From positions 8,623,001-8,687,000 of the forward strand of contig NW_026622897.1 in the NCBI RefSeq assembly GCF_023065955.2: a stretch of DNA of 64,000 nucleotides. Reading direction: 5' to 3'. Position numbers and translations under genes: made by a program. The stretch's first letter is position 1. Each line of letters opens with the position of its first letter. Below, piece after piece: positions 1 through 11,100 of the stretch. The notes beneath the pieces were generated by a model that ran no database searches, had not been told where the DNA came from, and worked only from the letters and a program-made list of their open reading frames with translations. The DNA comes from Ursus arctos (taxonomy: Eukaryota > Chordata > Mammalia > Carnivora > Ursidae).

Positions 1-759
1 CTCATTTCGCTTTTGTTTTGTCTGGGATATTTCTAGCCTCCCCTGCACATAGAAAAATCATTGTTAGTTTCACACAATTTAACTTTATAGCAAGATTCTG
101 TTGCAAGACACTTGGAATCAGTCCCAGATAAACACTCTCTCCACATAGCTGCAGAGAGAACTGCTATCACCACAAAAGAAAAGTCCGGGAGGGTGGTTTG
201 TGCACTGGAAGGATTTTCAGAGCAGCAGTTAGGCTTTTAAGTAGCTCATCAGTCGGTTTGCTTCCTTCAGAATCCATCCACCCAGTCCCACTGGCACTCT
301 GTCACCATCGAGACAGGAGTATTAATCATTAAAAAAAAAAAGAATTAAAGCACTGACCTTTTCCATCTTCCTCCTTCCCTTCCTTCCTCCCTTCCTTCCT
401 TGTTGGTTAAAGAAACGACGTCCCAGGCTTGTAATCTTAAGATGCCCAAGAAACAAGTCCTCAGTATGTCAGCCCAAGTTCACCTTCAGGCAGCCAGTTT
501 ATTAGTGAAAATTCCCAATTTAGTATAAGTATGAACTCACTTTAAAAACCTTTTTCACTTTTCACAAATAACTTAATAAATACGAGCACTGGCTGATGAC
601 AACCTGAAGAAATTGAAGGGCTAGTGTCCTTCACCTCTTAAGGGTTTAATTTGCTTGCAGAGAGAAGCATAGATGGGTAGCAAGGTGTCACACCGGCATC
701 TCGAAGTTAACATTTCCAGAAGCTAATTACCAGTTTCCCCTTCATACTTTATTCTCCTA
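1..759. other. Intergenic DNA beyond the PLET1 3' end
   Basis: No gene or clear repeat recognised. The only structure is a pyrimidine-rich CCTT tract at about 366-402 and a short A-run near 330. The last exon of PTS, expected on this side by synteny, was looked for and not seen. Confidence 0.5.
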
Positions 760-1585
760 TCAGTCTTCCCTGAAAATGCTGCCACCATCCATTCATTTTT
801 TTCAAGTCAGAAATCTGGGACTTGTCCTGGATTCCTATCACTTACTTCTAATCTATCAGAAAGTTCTACCAGTTCCACGTCTAAAATATATGTGATTTTT
901 GTCTCTCTCTCCATTTCCAGGGCCACTGCCCCAGGCCAAAGTACCACCATTTCTTGCCTGAATTATTGACATGGCCTCTGGTCTCCTGCCTGCACTTTGT
1001 TTCTCTTCATACTTCTTTAGTTCTCTCTTCTCTTCTGTTACCCCTGGAAAGCTTCCTCTTGATTTTAAAATAGAACCCAAACTTTGTGCTCCATATGACC
1101 CAGCCACCTCCTCTCCCCAGTGTCCAGCTGAGAAGCTGGTCACACTGGCCTTTTCTCAAGTCCTAAAGCACACCAGTTTCATTCCTGCCTCAAGATCTTT
1201 GTATTTCCTGCCTTTATGCCTAGAATGCTGCCGCTTACCCCCACCTCCCACCTCTTCATAAAACCAGTCATTCTTCAGATCCTAGCCTAATGTCCCCCAC
1301 TTGCAGAAGCCTTCCTTGGTCACCTGTGTAGGTAGAAATCTTGTTATTTTCCATTATGATACCTATATACTCCCCTTTCTTGCAGTCTCAAAATTTTTTC
1401 TGCATTTCCTTTTGTCTCATTTATTTGCTTACTAGTTGACTGTCTTTCCCGATCACAGGGATGTCAGCGTCATGGGGGCCAGAGCCCTGTGTTGTCTTAG
1501 TACTCTTCCTTCACCAGGACCCAGCCTGGGGCCCACCACCCAGCAGGTGCTGAGTACTTACTGAGTGAGCGACAGTGCCTGCCAT
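760..1585 (+). mobile_element. L2 LINE 3' fragment
   Basis: A diverged stretch with the typical wording of L2 3' ends: a run of short CT-rich segments, then a GGGGCCAGAGCCCTGTG-type segment and CAGCAGGTGCTGAGTACTTACTGAGTGA near 1543-1568. Boundaries are approximate. The small open frames on both strands here are incidental. Confidence 0.5.
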
Positions 1586-2394
1586 CTCTAAAGAACTGGT
1601 TGAACTTGGTTTGGTAAACATTTTGAGATTTAATACCAAAATTTTCGAGTGTACTTCACATAGGTATTATATTCTTTGTGTTTCCACTTAGAGAAGAAAC
1701 ACCACAAAATGAAATCCCCTAAGTACTTCTCCAAGTCTGGTTATGTGGCTAATTTTATCTTCCTGGAAATTTTCCGTTCCTATTTATGGATAAAATTTGT
1801 TTTAGTCCTCAACTACTACTTTAAAGACAAATCAGAATCAAGGATTCTGAATCAAGGATCTTTTAGGAAATTGCTTTCCTCATGGCCACACCATCATTTG
1901 GTAGCCGCCCTTACACAGGTGTTCACCGACAAGGTACTCCCTTTATAGCAGGATGAACAATTGAGATTGGTGGGTAGTTACTGTCCCAGCTTGTGGAGAG
2001 GAGGGTTGCCCCAGGCAGAGAGAGAGCTTCAGTTGGTATTGCAAAGAAAGCCTTTTATCATTCCATCTGTTTGGCCCCTAAGAGCAGGGTTTTTTGTAGA
2101 GCATGAACTGAATAGATCTGTGGCAATGCTGAGGCAATTACATGTTTTTCAGCAAATAAGGGCCATAATAACTTTCAGTAATTCCCAAAGTATTGGGGGG
2201 GGGGAGGAGTTGAGGCTCCATTCTTGAAGGAGAAAACTGTATTTAGAAAAGGAAAAAAAATATGCAACCTAACCAGATTGTGGGGTATAGTGTTTTTCAC
2301 TCTCATTTGAGATTGTGTAGTTAACTGACTTAAGGTTGTTGGCATTGGCTGGCTAATTATGAATTAACATTATGCTCACCAGTGTGTGTCCAGC
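1586..2394. other. Unassigned intergenic DNA
   Basis: No gene or repeat family recognised. It contains a G-run near 2196-2204 and an A-run near 2250. Confidence 0.4.
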
Positions 2395-2530
2395 ATCTCA
2401 ATCACTGTGGCTCCTTGAGGTAGGAGTCAGCTCCAGTTCACTGTAAGAAATCTGGGCTTTAAGAAGATGAAGGGTCTTGTTCAAGGTCATTCATTAAGCG
2501 GAAGAGCTGGGATTTGAACCTAAGTTTGTT
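2395..2530 (-). mobile_element. MIR SINE fragment
   Basis: Reverse-orientation MIR core wording (GTCTTGTTCAAGGTCATTCA then GAGCTGGGATTTGAACC). It abuts the Can-SINE that follows. Confidence 0.6.
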
Positions 2531-2538
2531 TCGCTTTA

Positions 2539-2740
2539 TTTATTTTATTTATTTATTTTTTAAAGATTTTATTTATTTATTTGACAGACAGCCAGCGAGG
2601 GAGGGAACACAAGCAGGGGGAGTGGGAGAGGAAGAAGCAGGCTCTCAGCAGAGGAGCCTGATGTGGGGCTTGATCCCAGGACTCAGGGATCAAGCCCTGA
2701 GCCGAAGGCAGATGCTTAACGACTAAGCCACCCAGGTACC
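2539..2740 (-). mobile_element. Can-SINE (tRNA-derived SINE), long type
   Basis: Reverse-oriented copy: AAAGATTTTATTTATTTATT tail, GA-rich middle (GGAACACAAGCAGGGGGAGT), then GATCCCAGG and the reversed tRNA-like head ending CCACCCAGGTACC. Imperfect target duplication GTTTGTTTCGCTTTA / GCTGTTTGGCTTTA flanks it. The family is specific to Carnivora. Confidence 0.92.
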
Positions 2741-2742
2741 GC

Positions 2743-3529
2743 TGTTTGGCTTTAAAAGAAAGAGGGAAAGAAAAGCCAGACTCAATTAAAATAACCATTG
2801 AAAAATTTTCCCAAGCTCTTTAAATGTGCTGTCTGCATATTTTGTTCATTTAGCCAAAGGCTTTTTGAGTTTGTTGGACTCAAGCATCTGAGTCTAAAGT
2901 TATTTTTACATACGGGTTATATGCATATGCATAGATAAATGTGTAGTTTTTTGCATATGTTAAATTATTTCCCACTTCTATCAGGTATATATTTAACTTC
3001 GTTCTATCTATATACAAGGACATAACTTACATAAAAGCAGGGTGGGGTAGTCCGTATGTCCCAGTTTCACTCCTGAACCACAGTCAAAGAAATACAGTCC
3101 AACAATCAGACGTAAAATTATTCTTATTTTCACTTGTGTGTCTTGAAGTTCATTAAGAGACAACCAGTTTGTAACTGGGAGCGGCTCTTGGGAAGTCTCT
3201 TGGCCTCTCTGCTCGTTCCACAGAGGCTCCTTTCTGTCTCAGCCCCCACAATACTCATCCCAGACTTTGCTTTGCTCTTCTCCACCCTCTCTCGTAACTC
3301 TTTATTATGTAGAATGCTTCAACCCCTCACCTACAGTCTGGTTTCTCTGTTAGAAAGGAGCTGACCCAGCACACAAGGAGACTGTGGAAAGTCAGACATT
3401 AGCCATTTCTTATAAGAGTTACAAGTTAGTACTTTTAGTCCTTGTTATAAGTACCATTTTATTTGCACATGTTTTATGGGTACAATACTTGGCTTTCTTG
3501 TATGTCAATATATCATTTGTGATGCCTTT
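2743..3529. other. Unassigned AT-rich intergenic DNA
   Basis: No gene recognised. An AT-rich part with repeated TATGCATATGC-type words lies at 2915-2965. Confidence 0.4.
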
Positions 3530-3795
3530 TTTAGGCATTAAATAATTATATAGTACTTTGTGCCAGGTACTGTTCCAAGTACTTTATATATATTAACTGA
3601 TTTAATGTCCACAACAGCCTGTGGGTAGCTACTATATTTCTCCCTATTTCACAGATGAAGAATGAGTCACACAGAAGATAAGTAACTCCTACAAGGTCCC
3701 ACAACTAATAAGGAGTAAAATCAAACAAGATTGAACTCAGGCAGTCTGGCCTCAGAGTTAATGCTTTAAGACAATTGCTGAACTACCTCTCATGA
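3530..3795 (-). mobile_element. MIR SINE
   Basis: Nearly full-length reverse MIR: AGGTACTGTTCCAAGTACTT, then CCCTATTTCACAGATGAAGA, then CAAGGTCCCACAACTAATAA and TTGAACTCAGGCAGTCTGGC. Diverged, as usual for this ancient family. Confidence 0.75.
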
Positions 3796-5039
3796 GAAAT
3801 AATGAAGTTTTTTACTTAATTATTAATACTTTTCAACTTTTATTTTCAAAAGTAATGTGGAGGTTGATAGATAATAAGATAATGTCTGCATGTTCTGCCT
3901 GTTCTGAATGTTTTCCCTGCTCTGAATGGTCAGTGGGATAGCGACCATTGACCAGGCTTGGCACTCTTTCTGGTGTGTGAAGATCTTTGAGGTAATGGGA
4001 TTTGGAAGACAGCATTTATCTTTCCTACTCACTCAGCACTCCCTTTGCGTAAACGGGTGGGCAGTTGCTGTTTCTAACACAGGATAAGCATGCACTGAAT
4101 TCACAAAACACGAAGCCACAAACAAGAAAACATAGAAGTGGAAGAACGAGCTTGGGCAAGTGAGTGTGGGAGTGGAAACAGTCCATCTTTTGTTCACCTC
4201 TTTTCTGTGCATGAGGTGCAGCCCAGGGCTTCCTCGAAGTTCCCTAATGCCTTTGTCTTCCTTGTGGTGGGTCACCTTCCCATCAGCGAGGATCAGGATT
4301 AGCTTATTCCTAGACTGTGAACGTGCACACCTGTTTGCTGCTGGCCCCTCACTGGACTTGCTCGAGAGACCATGGATGAATGGTAGATAACCTGGAAGCG
4401 TCCTGAGGAAGTGTGGCCTCCAGAGCCCAAGGAAGATAACCCTTGTTGAGTATGCCACTCTGTATCTGAGCCTGGCTTTCGCTTCTGAATCTTCCGCGGT
4501 GCTCCCTGTGGCCTCTGCCGATCAGACAGGGCATAGAGCAACACCAGCATACCACCTCTGACTAGACCCCGAGGACTAGGTGTGGATGTGACAGAGAAAT
4601 CAAAATGGAGACCCACCAGCAAGAGTGCTCAGATGCCACCTGGGCCAGACCTGTATGGAACAGATGAGAAATCAAGGCAAAAGTTCACCTTCTTCCTTCA
4701 TACAGAACTGGAATTTAACAGGCTCCCTGCCTCCGAATCCAGTGCCCTTGTCTACCTGCCTCTGTGCTACATGTCTGAATTCAGCTCCCCAGGTTTCTCT
4801 GAGTCTAAAAGTTTTCCAGCTTGAGAGAGTGTTTTTGCTGAGGCTTCAAAAGTTGTCCCACCTTCCACACTGAAGCTGAGATGCGGCCAGGCTGGGCCAT
4901 GACAGATAAATACGAAGCTTGTTCAGCCTTCTTGTGCCCGTGAGACACACCCAGACCCTCTCCTTGTCATAGAGCCCTGGGGAGCCAGTTGTCCTGGGGG
5001 ATGCTGGGGGATGCAGGAGCCATACAGGGGCCCTTAGGG
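3796..5039. other. Unassigned intergenic DNA
   Basis: No gene or repeat recognised in 1.2 kb. Several open frames of 60-141 codons overlap on both strands, with no domain, codon bias or splice pattern supporting any of them. Confidence 0.45.
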
Positions 5040-5250
5040 TGTCCTGGTTAATGGTGCAGGCTCTGAAGTGGACGAAACCCAGCCTCATGACTTACTCACT
5101 GAGCGATTCTGGGCAAATGATTTTTCTCTCTCTGCCTGAGTGTCCACGTCTGTAAAATAGCTATATCTCCTAGGGTTGTTGTGATGATTAAATGGGATGA
5201 TGCACTTAAAGCACTTAGCACAGCGCCTGGCAGGTACTAATAGTGGCTAT
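5040..5250 (+). mobile_element. MIR SINE
   Basis: Forward MIR: GCAGGCTCTGAAGTGGAC, then GATTCTGGGCAAATGA, TGTAAAATAGC, GGGTTGTTGTGATGATTAAA and GCACTTAGCACAGCGCCTGG are in the family order. Confidence 0.75.
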
Positions 5251-5255
5251 GGAGC

Positions 5256-5790
5256 CATGTCACAGAAAATGGCAGGATGAGGGGCTCCAGGAATTGGTCC
5301 CTTCACCGCAGCAACCATTAAGCTGGCAAAGACTGTCAGAACTTTCTCAGCACTCTAGGATCTAATAAAAACCTTCCAGATACTAGAGGAATGCTTAATG
5401 AGGAAAGAGGCCACTAAATTTTGACATTTAAGGAAATCAGGTCGCTGACTGACCGCTGAGATATCAGGAAAGAGCTGTCAGTGACCCGCACTCAACAAGG
5501 AATGTGGTCTGCATAGAATAGTTGGGAAAAGTCCCTAAACAAATGGACAGCGGCCCTCAACAAGCAGCAACCTGCCCGGGAGGGGAGGCAGAGCCTGATT
5601 TCCAGAGTCGCCACGTTTTAGCCTTCAACATGCCAGTGTTCAACAAATATTAAAGACCTACAAGTAGAAAAGTGTGACCTATTCACAGGAAAGAGAAAGA
5701 TATTGACAGAAACTGTCCCAGAGGAAGGCTAGTTACTGGATATTGGCATCCTGAATTTAGCATAATTATTAAAACTTCGTTGCTTATTAC
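5256..5790 (+). mobile_element. Old L1 5' UTR-like fragment
   Basis: Contains AGCTGGCAAAGACTGTCAGA, GAAAGAGCTGTCAGTGACCC and CAACCTGCCCGGGAGGGGAG, which I recognise from 5' ends of ancient mammalian L1/HAL1 elements. No coding part follows. It lies downstream of the PLET1 3' UTR. Confidence 0.5.
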
Positions 5791-6729
5791 CAGGGTGTTA
5801 CTGGAAATCCCATACTTTCTGTTGGTTTTACATTGTATTATGAATACCATAAATATTTTGCCCATTTCTTAATGGAAATTACCATTAGGGGAAAAATGAC
5901 TAGTTTGTACTTGAAGAGAAGTAAAATTGGGAAAATTTTACCTTTAGATCTGGCTTTGAAAGCATACACACTTCCACCATTCTATTAATTTGTTAATGCT
6001 CATATACACGAATAAAATTAGGCAGCATGTTGTACTTTAAGTTAGAGTAATCGCTCATTAAAGACTTTTATTTGAATTTAACACATTCACTATTCTTGTT
6101 CGAACTATAGCTTATTTGATATGACATAGGAAATAATGTCTTTGTACCATAATATTTCCCTATGGTTGTTTGCTCAGACATGGTACACTCCTTTTTTCTA
6201 GCCCTTCACATACTACTGGTATGGCCAGTGACATCAGGGCTATTCCTTTTTCCTTTCCTTTTTGGGTGACATGAGACACAGAAGCTCTGTGTAACCTGAG
6301 TGGGTTTGGTCAGAAATCTGAGGTCATCTTGAAAGTGAAGAAAGGTTTTTCCCACAGAGACTTAGGTGTGGAGGAATCACTTGGCAGTGAACAAAAGTTT
6401 ACATTGGCTGTGGAATTGGCTGTCAGCATGTGAAACCGAGCCAGAATTCCGGGTTACACCCAGACCAGGTCTAAGTAGTTAACAAAAAACCTAATTTGTG
6501 TCATGGGAGATCCAGTTGAACATCTGTGTGCCCCAAGTCCACCAGTGAGCGGACTAGCTACCCTCCACCAAGTGACCACCAGGTCTCTGTTTTGGTCCAA
6601 AGCAGTGGCAGTAGAGTTGTACATTTGAGAATGTAAAGTCTTCATTCACACGCCTGTCAGAACACTGGCTTGGAACGGAATGTAGGAGGATGCAGTGGAG
6701 GCAGGGGCAATGGTTTTCCTAGCTTCCTT
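5791..6729 (-). other. PLET1 3' UTR and flank
   Basis: From the stop codon down to about 6050 this is the presumed 3' UTR; below that is AT-rich flank. No repeat recognised in 6100-6729. Confidence 0.45.
6067..6072 (-). terminator. Candidate PLET1 polyadenylation signal (AATAAA)
   Basis: TTTATT on the plus strand reads AATAAA on the minus strand, 658 bases beyond the stop. It is the first canonical signal I noticed downstream. It implies a 3' UTR of about 0.65-0.7 kb, ending near 6050. Not confirmed by any transcript. Confidence 0.4.
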
Positions 6730-7019
6730 CTAGGAGAGGAGTTTGCTGGTGAGAAAGACTAGCAGAAGCTGAATGGCACTTGTGACGGGGCAGAGGAAGG
6801 TTCTATTGGCCAAGCTGGTTGTCCTTGGAATCGGGTGTGGGGTTGTCCTGGCCGTGGAGAAGTGTCCTGTCGTTGGGGTTGGGTGTGGGGTTGTTGTGGT
6901 TGTGGAGATGTGTTCTCTTGTAGAGATTGAGTGTGGAGTTGTCCTGGTTGTGGAGGTGTGTCCTGTTGTGGTTTGGTGTGGGTTTGTCCTGGTCGTGGAG
7001 ATCTGGGAAGTGGTTGTAT
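6730..7019 (-). CDS. PLET1: PLET1 coding exon 4: Thr/Pro stalk repeats and GPI-anchor tail
   Basis: The acceptor is a run of TTTTG units ending TTTTCCAG; the TAG stop is at 6732-6730. The exon encodes residues 149-244. Residues 155-216 are four imperfect repeats of 15-16 residues built on a xSTTRTTPH core, rich in Thr, Pro and His, and probably an O-glycosylated stalk. The tail has sequon N220-R-T, C225 and the hydrophobic run AIQLLLVFLTSKLL ending at Ser244, as expected for a cleaved GPI signal. At DNA level the repeats form a 45-48-bp minisatellite, so copy number may vary between individuals or species. Confidence 0.92.
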
Positions 7020-8071
7020 CTGGAAAACAAAACAAAACAAAAACAATGGCATCAGAACCTCTTTGGGGGGGGGGGCGCACAGGAGAAAGGAGGCCAATCT
7101 GATGGAATGCTAGAGCGAGAGTTCACAAGCAAACTTTGGTCAACACTTTTCAGTGGCCAGTATATGTAGAGGAGGAGGAATAGTAGGGAGTACAGAATGT
7201 CAAGGAAGAAAAAACAAGTAGGAAACATTCTCTACCCTTAAGGTCTACACAATTCTATGGCGGAAGGAGTTTATATAACTACTGAATTTGTTGTTGGGTG
7301 GGTCCTCTGTCCTCAAATGTGTTCACGTCCTTAATGTTATATTAGATCAGTCAGTGCAAATGTGATCCAGAATGGCACAACTATATTTTTTTCTTGCTAG
7401 TTGCAAAGGTTGCATGTAAAGCTTATAAGAACTAGATATCAGGGGCACCTGGGTGGGTCAGTTGGTTAAGCGTCTGCCTTTGGCTCAGGTCATGATCCCG
7501 GGGTCCTGGGATAGAGCCCAGCATTGGGCTCCCTGCTTCTCCCTCTCCCTCTGCCTGCCACTCCCCCTGCTTGTGTTCTCTCTCTGTCAAATGAACAGAC
7601 ACAAATCTTAAAAAAAAACCCAAAACCATAAAACTAGTATCATCCAGATCTGAGGATGGCTGCCTCCGCTCTAAAGCCAGTGCACAGAGGCCCTGTTCAA
7701 ACCCTGGAACCTCTTTCTGTGGTTTCAGAGGCACTGCTCATTCTCCTGTGCAGGGATCTGATCACCCTTTGGTTCTCTGAGGTTGCCTTGCAGAGAAGCA
7801 GAGAGAACCAGGGCCTGCGGGTAGTCTGATCTGGAAAAACTGGAGCTTTGTAATGATGCCTCAGAGGGTCTGTGGATCAAAGGGGACTATATGGAAAAAG
7901 AAGAAAGGAGAAGTCCTGTGATTTGCTCAGGCTCAGGCACTCTCCCCTGGTGGGGGGGGGGGGGTGCCTTCCAGTTAGGAGGCACCGTTTTATCTCATTT
8001 AGTGTTTCCCCAGGGCAGATGTTTCTCCAGTATCCCACTGAGCCACAAGGTCTGAACACAACTCCTCCCTC

Positions 8072-8107
<36 letters not shown>

Positions 8108-8124
8108 TTTCTTTCTTTTCTTCC

Positions 8125-8162
<38 letters not shown>

Positions 8163-11100
8163 CCCTCCCCTCTCCCTCTCCTCCTCTCTCTCTCTCTCTC
8201 CCTCTCCCTCTCCCTCTCCCTTCCTCCCTTACCCCCTCCCTCTTTGTCTCTCTCTCTCTCTCTTTCTTTCTTTCCTGGTTTTATTAGCATGGAACTAACA
8301 AATCCTGATTAGAAACAAACATTTTTTCCTTCTTTCTTAACATTTACATGAGTGGTCATGTTGAAAATGCCCTTCAGAAGGAAAATAACACCTCAGTCTT
8401 TTCACAGAGGGAAACCATCAAGGAAGCCATGAAGGTATTCATGTAATAGTTTCCTTAGGCAGAGTCACTTTAAAATTTGTTGTTGAAAATAGATATCCCT
8501 TGTGACCACATTTGCAATGTACGGCCAGTAGGAAGATGGGCAGCGTACTACATTTATTTCAGTGTTGGGGGGCTCCCAGGGAAGACCTGTTATCTGAACA
8601 TTGAGAAGAACAAAGGTTTCTTGTTTTGGTTGAACTTTGTATTTTAAAAACTTCATTAAGAATAAAAGATTGTCTTTATAGTTCTGATGTAAGTCTAAGA
8701 AAAGTGGAAAAAAGCAAAAGATGTGGACCATAAGTCCTAATTTCTCCATTTACTTTCTTTGTGGCTTCAGGTGAGTTACCTATCTTTCCTGAACCTCAGT
8801 TTTCCTGAATTTGTTTTATCTCCCTAGAAGGTGGTAAGAGAGAAGGAAGAGGACAGAGAAGGGAGGAGAAGGACGAGGAGCTTCAGGATGGTTGGAAGTT
8901 GGGGACAACAGCCTATGAAAGGTCAGTGGAAATCCTTGGTGGTGGTGGTGACCAGAGGCCACTCTAAGAACTAAGGAAACTATGAGTATTTCTATACTCT
9001 CAAGCCTTCTTTGTGCAAATCTCCCCCTCTTAAGCCCCTTGGTTAGAGTCTGCTATACCTAGGAAGGCTTTGTGTGAGTGGGAATTCTTTGTGGAAATTA
9101 AACAAAGAGCTGATTTTCCTATCCATCTATGTGGCATTGGACATAATGGCTCCCAAGGAAGCAGCAGTCGGGAGCCACAGATGGCTGTGAGAATTAAATG
9201 CCCCTGGGAGTTGGTGAAAGTCTTGGGAATGGCTTGTTTCCCACAGGGCGTAGGATAAGGGGTCAAACCGTCTTCTATAGGTCTCAGGTGTTGGGGAACT
9301 CAACTGACATCTGGATAACACGTGATTAGAAGACTCTTCTAGGGCACTCACCAAGTAATTTTCCAGGCTGACCGAGTCACTGCCAGATGTGTAAATAGGC
9401 CACAGAGGAACTTACCTTTTCTTTGTAGTTGCAGAGAAGAAAATGTAGCCACATTGTAGAAATTAATAGTGAAGGCTCTGTGGAGGGCAAATCAATTAGA
9501 GATAATGGTGAGGCCCTTAGCTGTGGGATTCACAAGTCTAGCTCCCTTTTCTGCCTTCCCAGAGGATCCTGACCTCAGCGTTCTCTCCAGCACAATCAGC
9601 AGATCATTACTGATCTGGTGTATGTGGTCTTGACTAAGATCCTCCATGGTCTTGCTCCAGTCAAGCTCTTGTCCATCCCCCACCCCACCAACTTCAGCAT
9701 CCCGAACTCCCCACAGGCTGGAATGCACCTCTGGTCGTTGTTCAAGCCAGTCCTGGTCCCATCTGCCCAGATACTCAACAGTAAGCTCTCTAAAGTCATT
9801 TCTCCCCATTGTCATTCCCAGACAAAGCTCCACTGGAGAGACATGCCCCTCAACTGCATGGCCTTGCTGTGAGCCAATCCAGCCACAGGAGGGCCAGCTC
9901 CTTGAGGCAGGTTATATTGTCAGCAATGCCTGATACGTAGTAGGTGCTTAATATTCGAGAAATGATCTGTACAGCTTGGTGTGTGTTTCTTCTATCAGTG
10001 GTCCCGTTATTATCCCAGTCTCCTGTTCATACATTCAACAGTTAACTAATGAGCATGCACCACGTGCCAGTCACTGTGCTTGGTGCTGAGGGACAGTGGT
10101 GAACAAGACAGGCATGGGTCTTACCCTTGTGGCACTTTACAGTCTCTTCAGAGAGACAGACTTGAAACAAAACAATCAATAAACAAGTTAAATAATTGAT
10201 TGCGGTTGTGACATTTGTTGTGATAAAGCAGTGGAAGTTACAAGAGTGAAAACATGGAGCTGGAACTTGACCTGGGGGTTTAGGGAAGGCTTTCTTGAGG
10301 AGTTGATATTCAGCCTCCACAATTATTTCTGTAGAAGCCTTGCCTCCCCAAAACTCATTGTGGAGCCCTGTGGGCAGGGGCCTCTTCACATCCAATTGTG
10401 CCTCACCCAGCTGCTCTCCATACCCCCATGATATGCGCTGCTCCCGTCCTCTTGTCAGGCATGGGTACCAAGGCCAAACAAGCAGAGAGGCCAGTGCAGG
10501 TTATGAGGGGTCTGGAGACCACACTGTTGGTGGGAATGTGCCATTTCTGTGGCAGGTTGTTACTGTTGGGCCTTTTATCTGTTGTTGCATGGAGCATGGA
10601 GGCTTTAATGAGGTGAGGGGAAAACAAAGTTGTTGCCCTGATTAGCTTTGGCTGACTTCTAAGAGACTGCTGTCATCGGGAGGCTGAAATGCAGCAGCTC
10701 CCTTGGATTTCCACTCTTGGAGGTCACTGGGCAAAATCACCTCTCCAGAGCAGCTATGTCTGACGAGGCCCCAGGCATGGTAGCAGAAGGCGGGATGGCT
10801 TGATAGTATCATCACCACTAGTGTCCACAGAGACTTGGTAGCTGTTTACCACCAAGGGGGCACCACTACGGGCCATGGGCTGATGATGGTCAGACCTGCC
10901 CTTTCATCACAAAGTGGCCATGTGAAAGTGTGAGGGCCTTTCAACATGGGCTCCCAGAGTAACCTGGATAACATTACTAGCTGAGAGGAAGGTCTTTTTG
11001 TTAAAGCATAATGGAAGCCCTCAGGTGGCCTCACCTCACAACCTGAGTGTGTCCATTTTGTGTGACATTAGGAAGCCAGTTTTATGACACAATCATCACA

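Noticed and set aside
1..6000. 3' end of PTS, the expected left neighbour
   Set aside because: Searched for the remembered C-terminal wording of PTS on the plus strand; not seen, so it is probably outside the window.
6793..7102. Plus-strand 109-codon frame opposite PLET1 exon 4
   Set aside because: Shadow of the repeat-rich coding exon on the other strand.
7872..8312. 137- and 146-codon frames over the pyrimidine tract
   Set aside because: They translate a microsatellite (Ser/Leu/Phe or Arg/Glu/Lys runs).
9127..9354. Segment encoding AFNSHSHLWLPTAASLGA as the missing PLET1 exon
   Set aside because: The phase at the nearby acceptor gives an immediate stop; the exon at 9416-9477 fits both phases and the family pattern.
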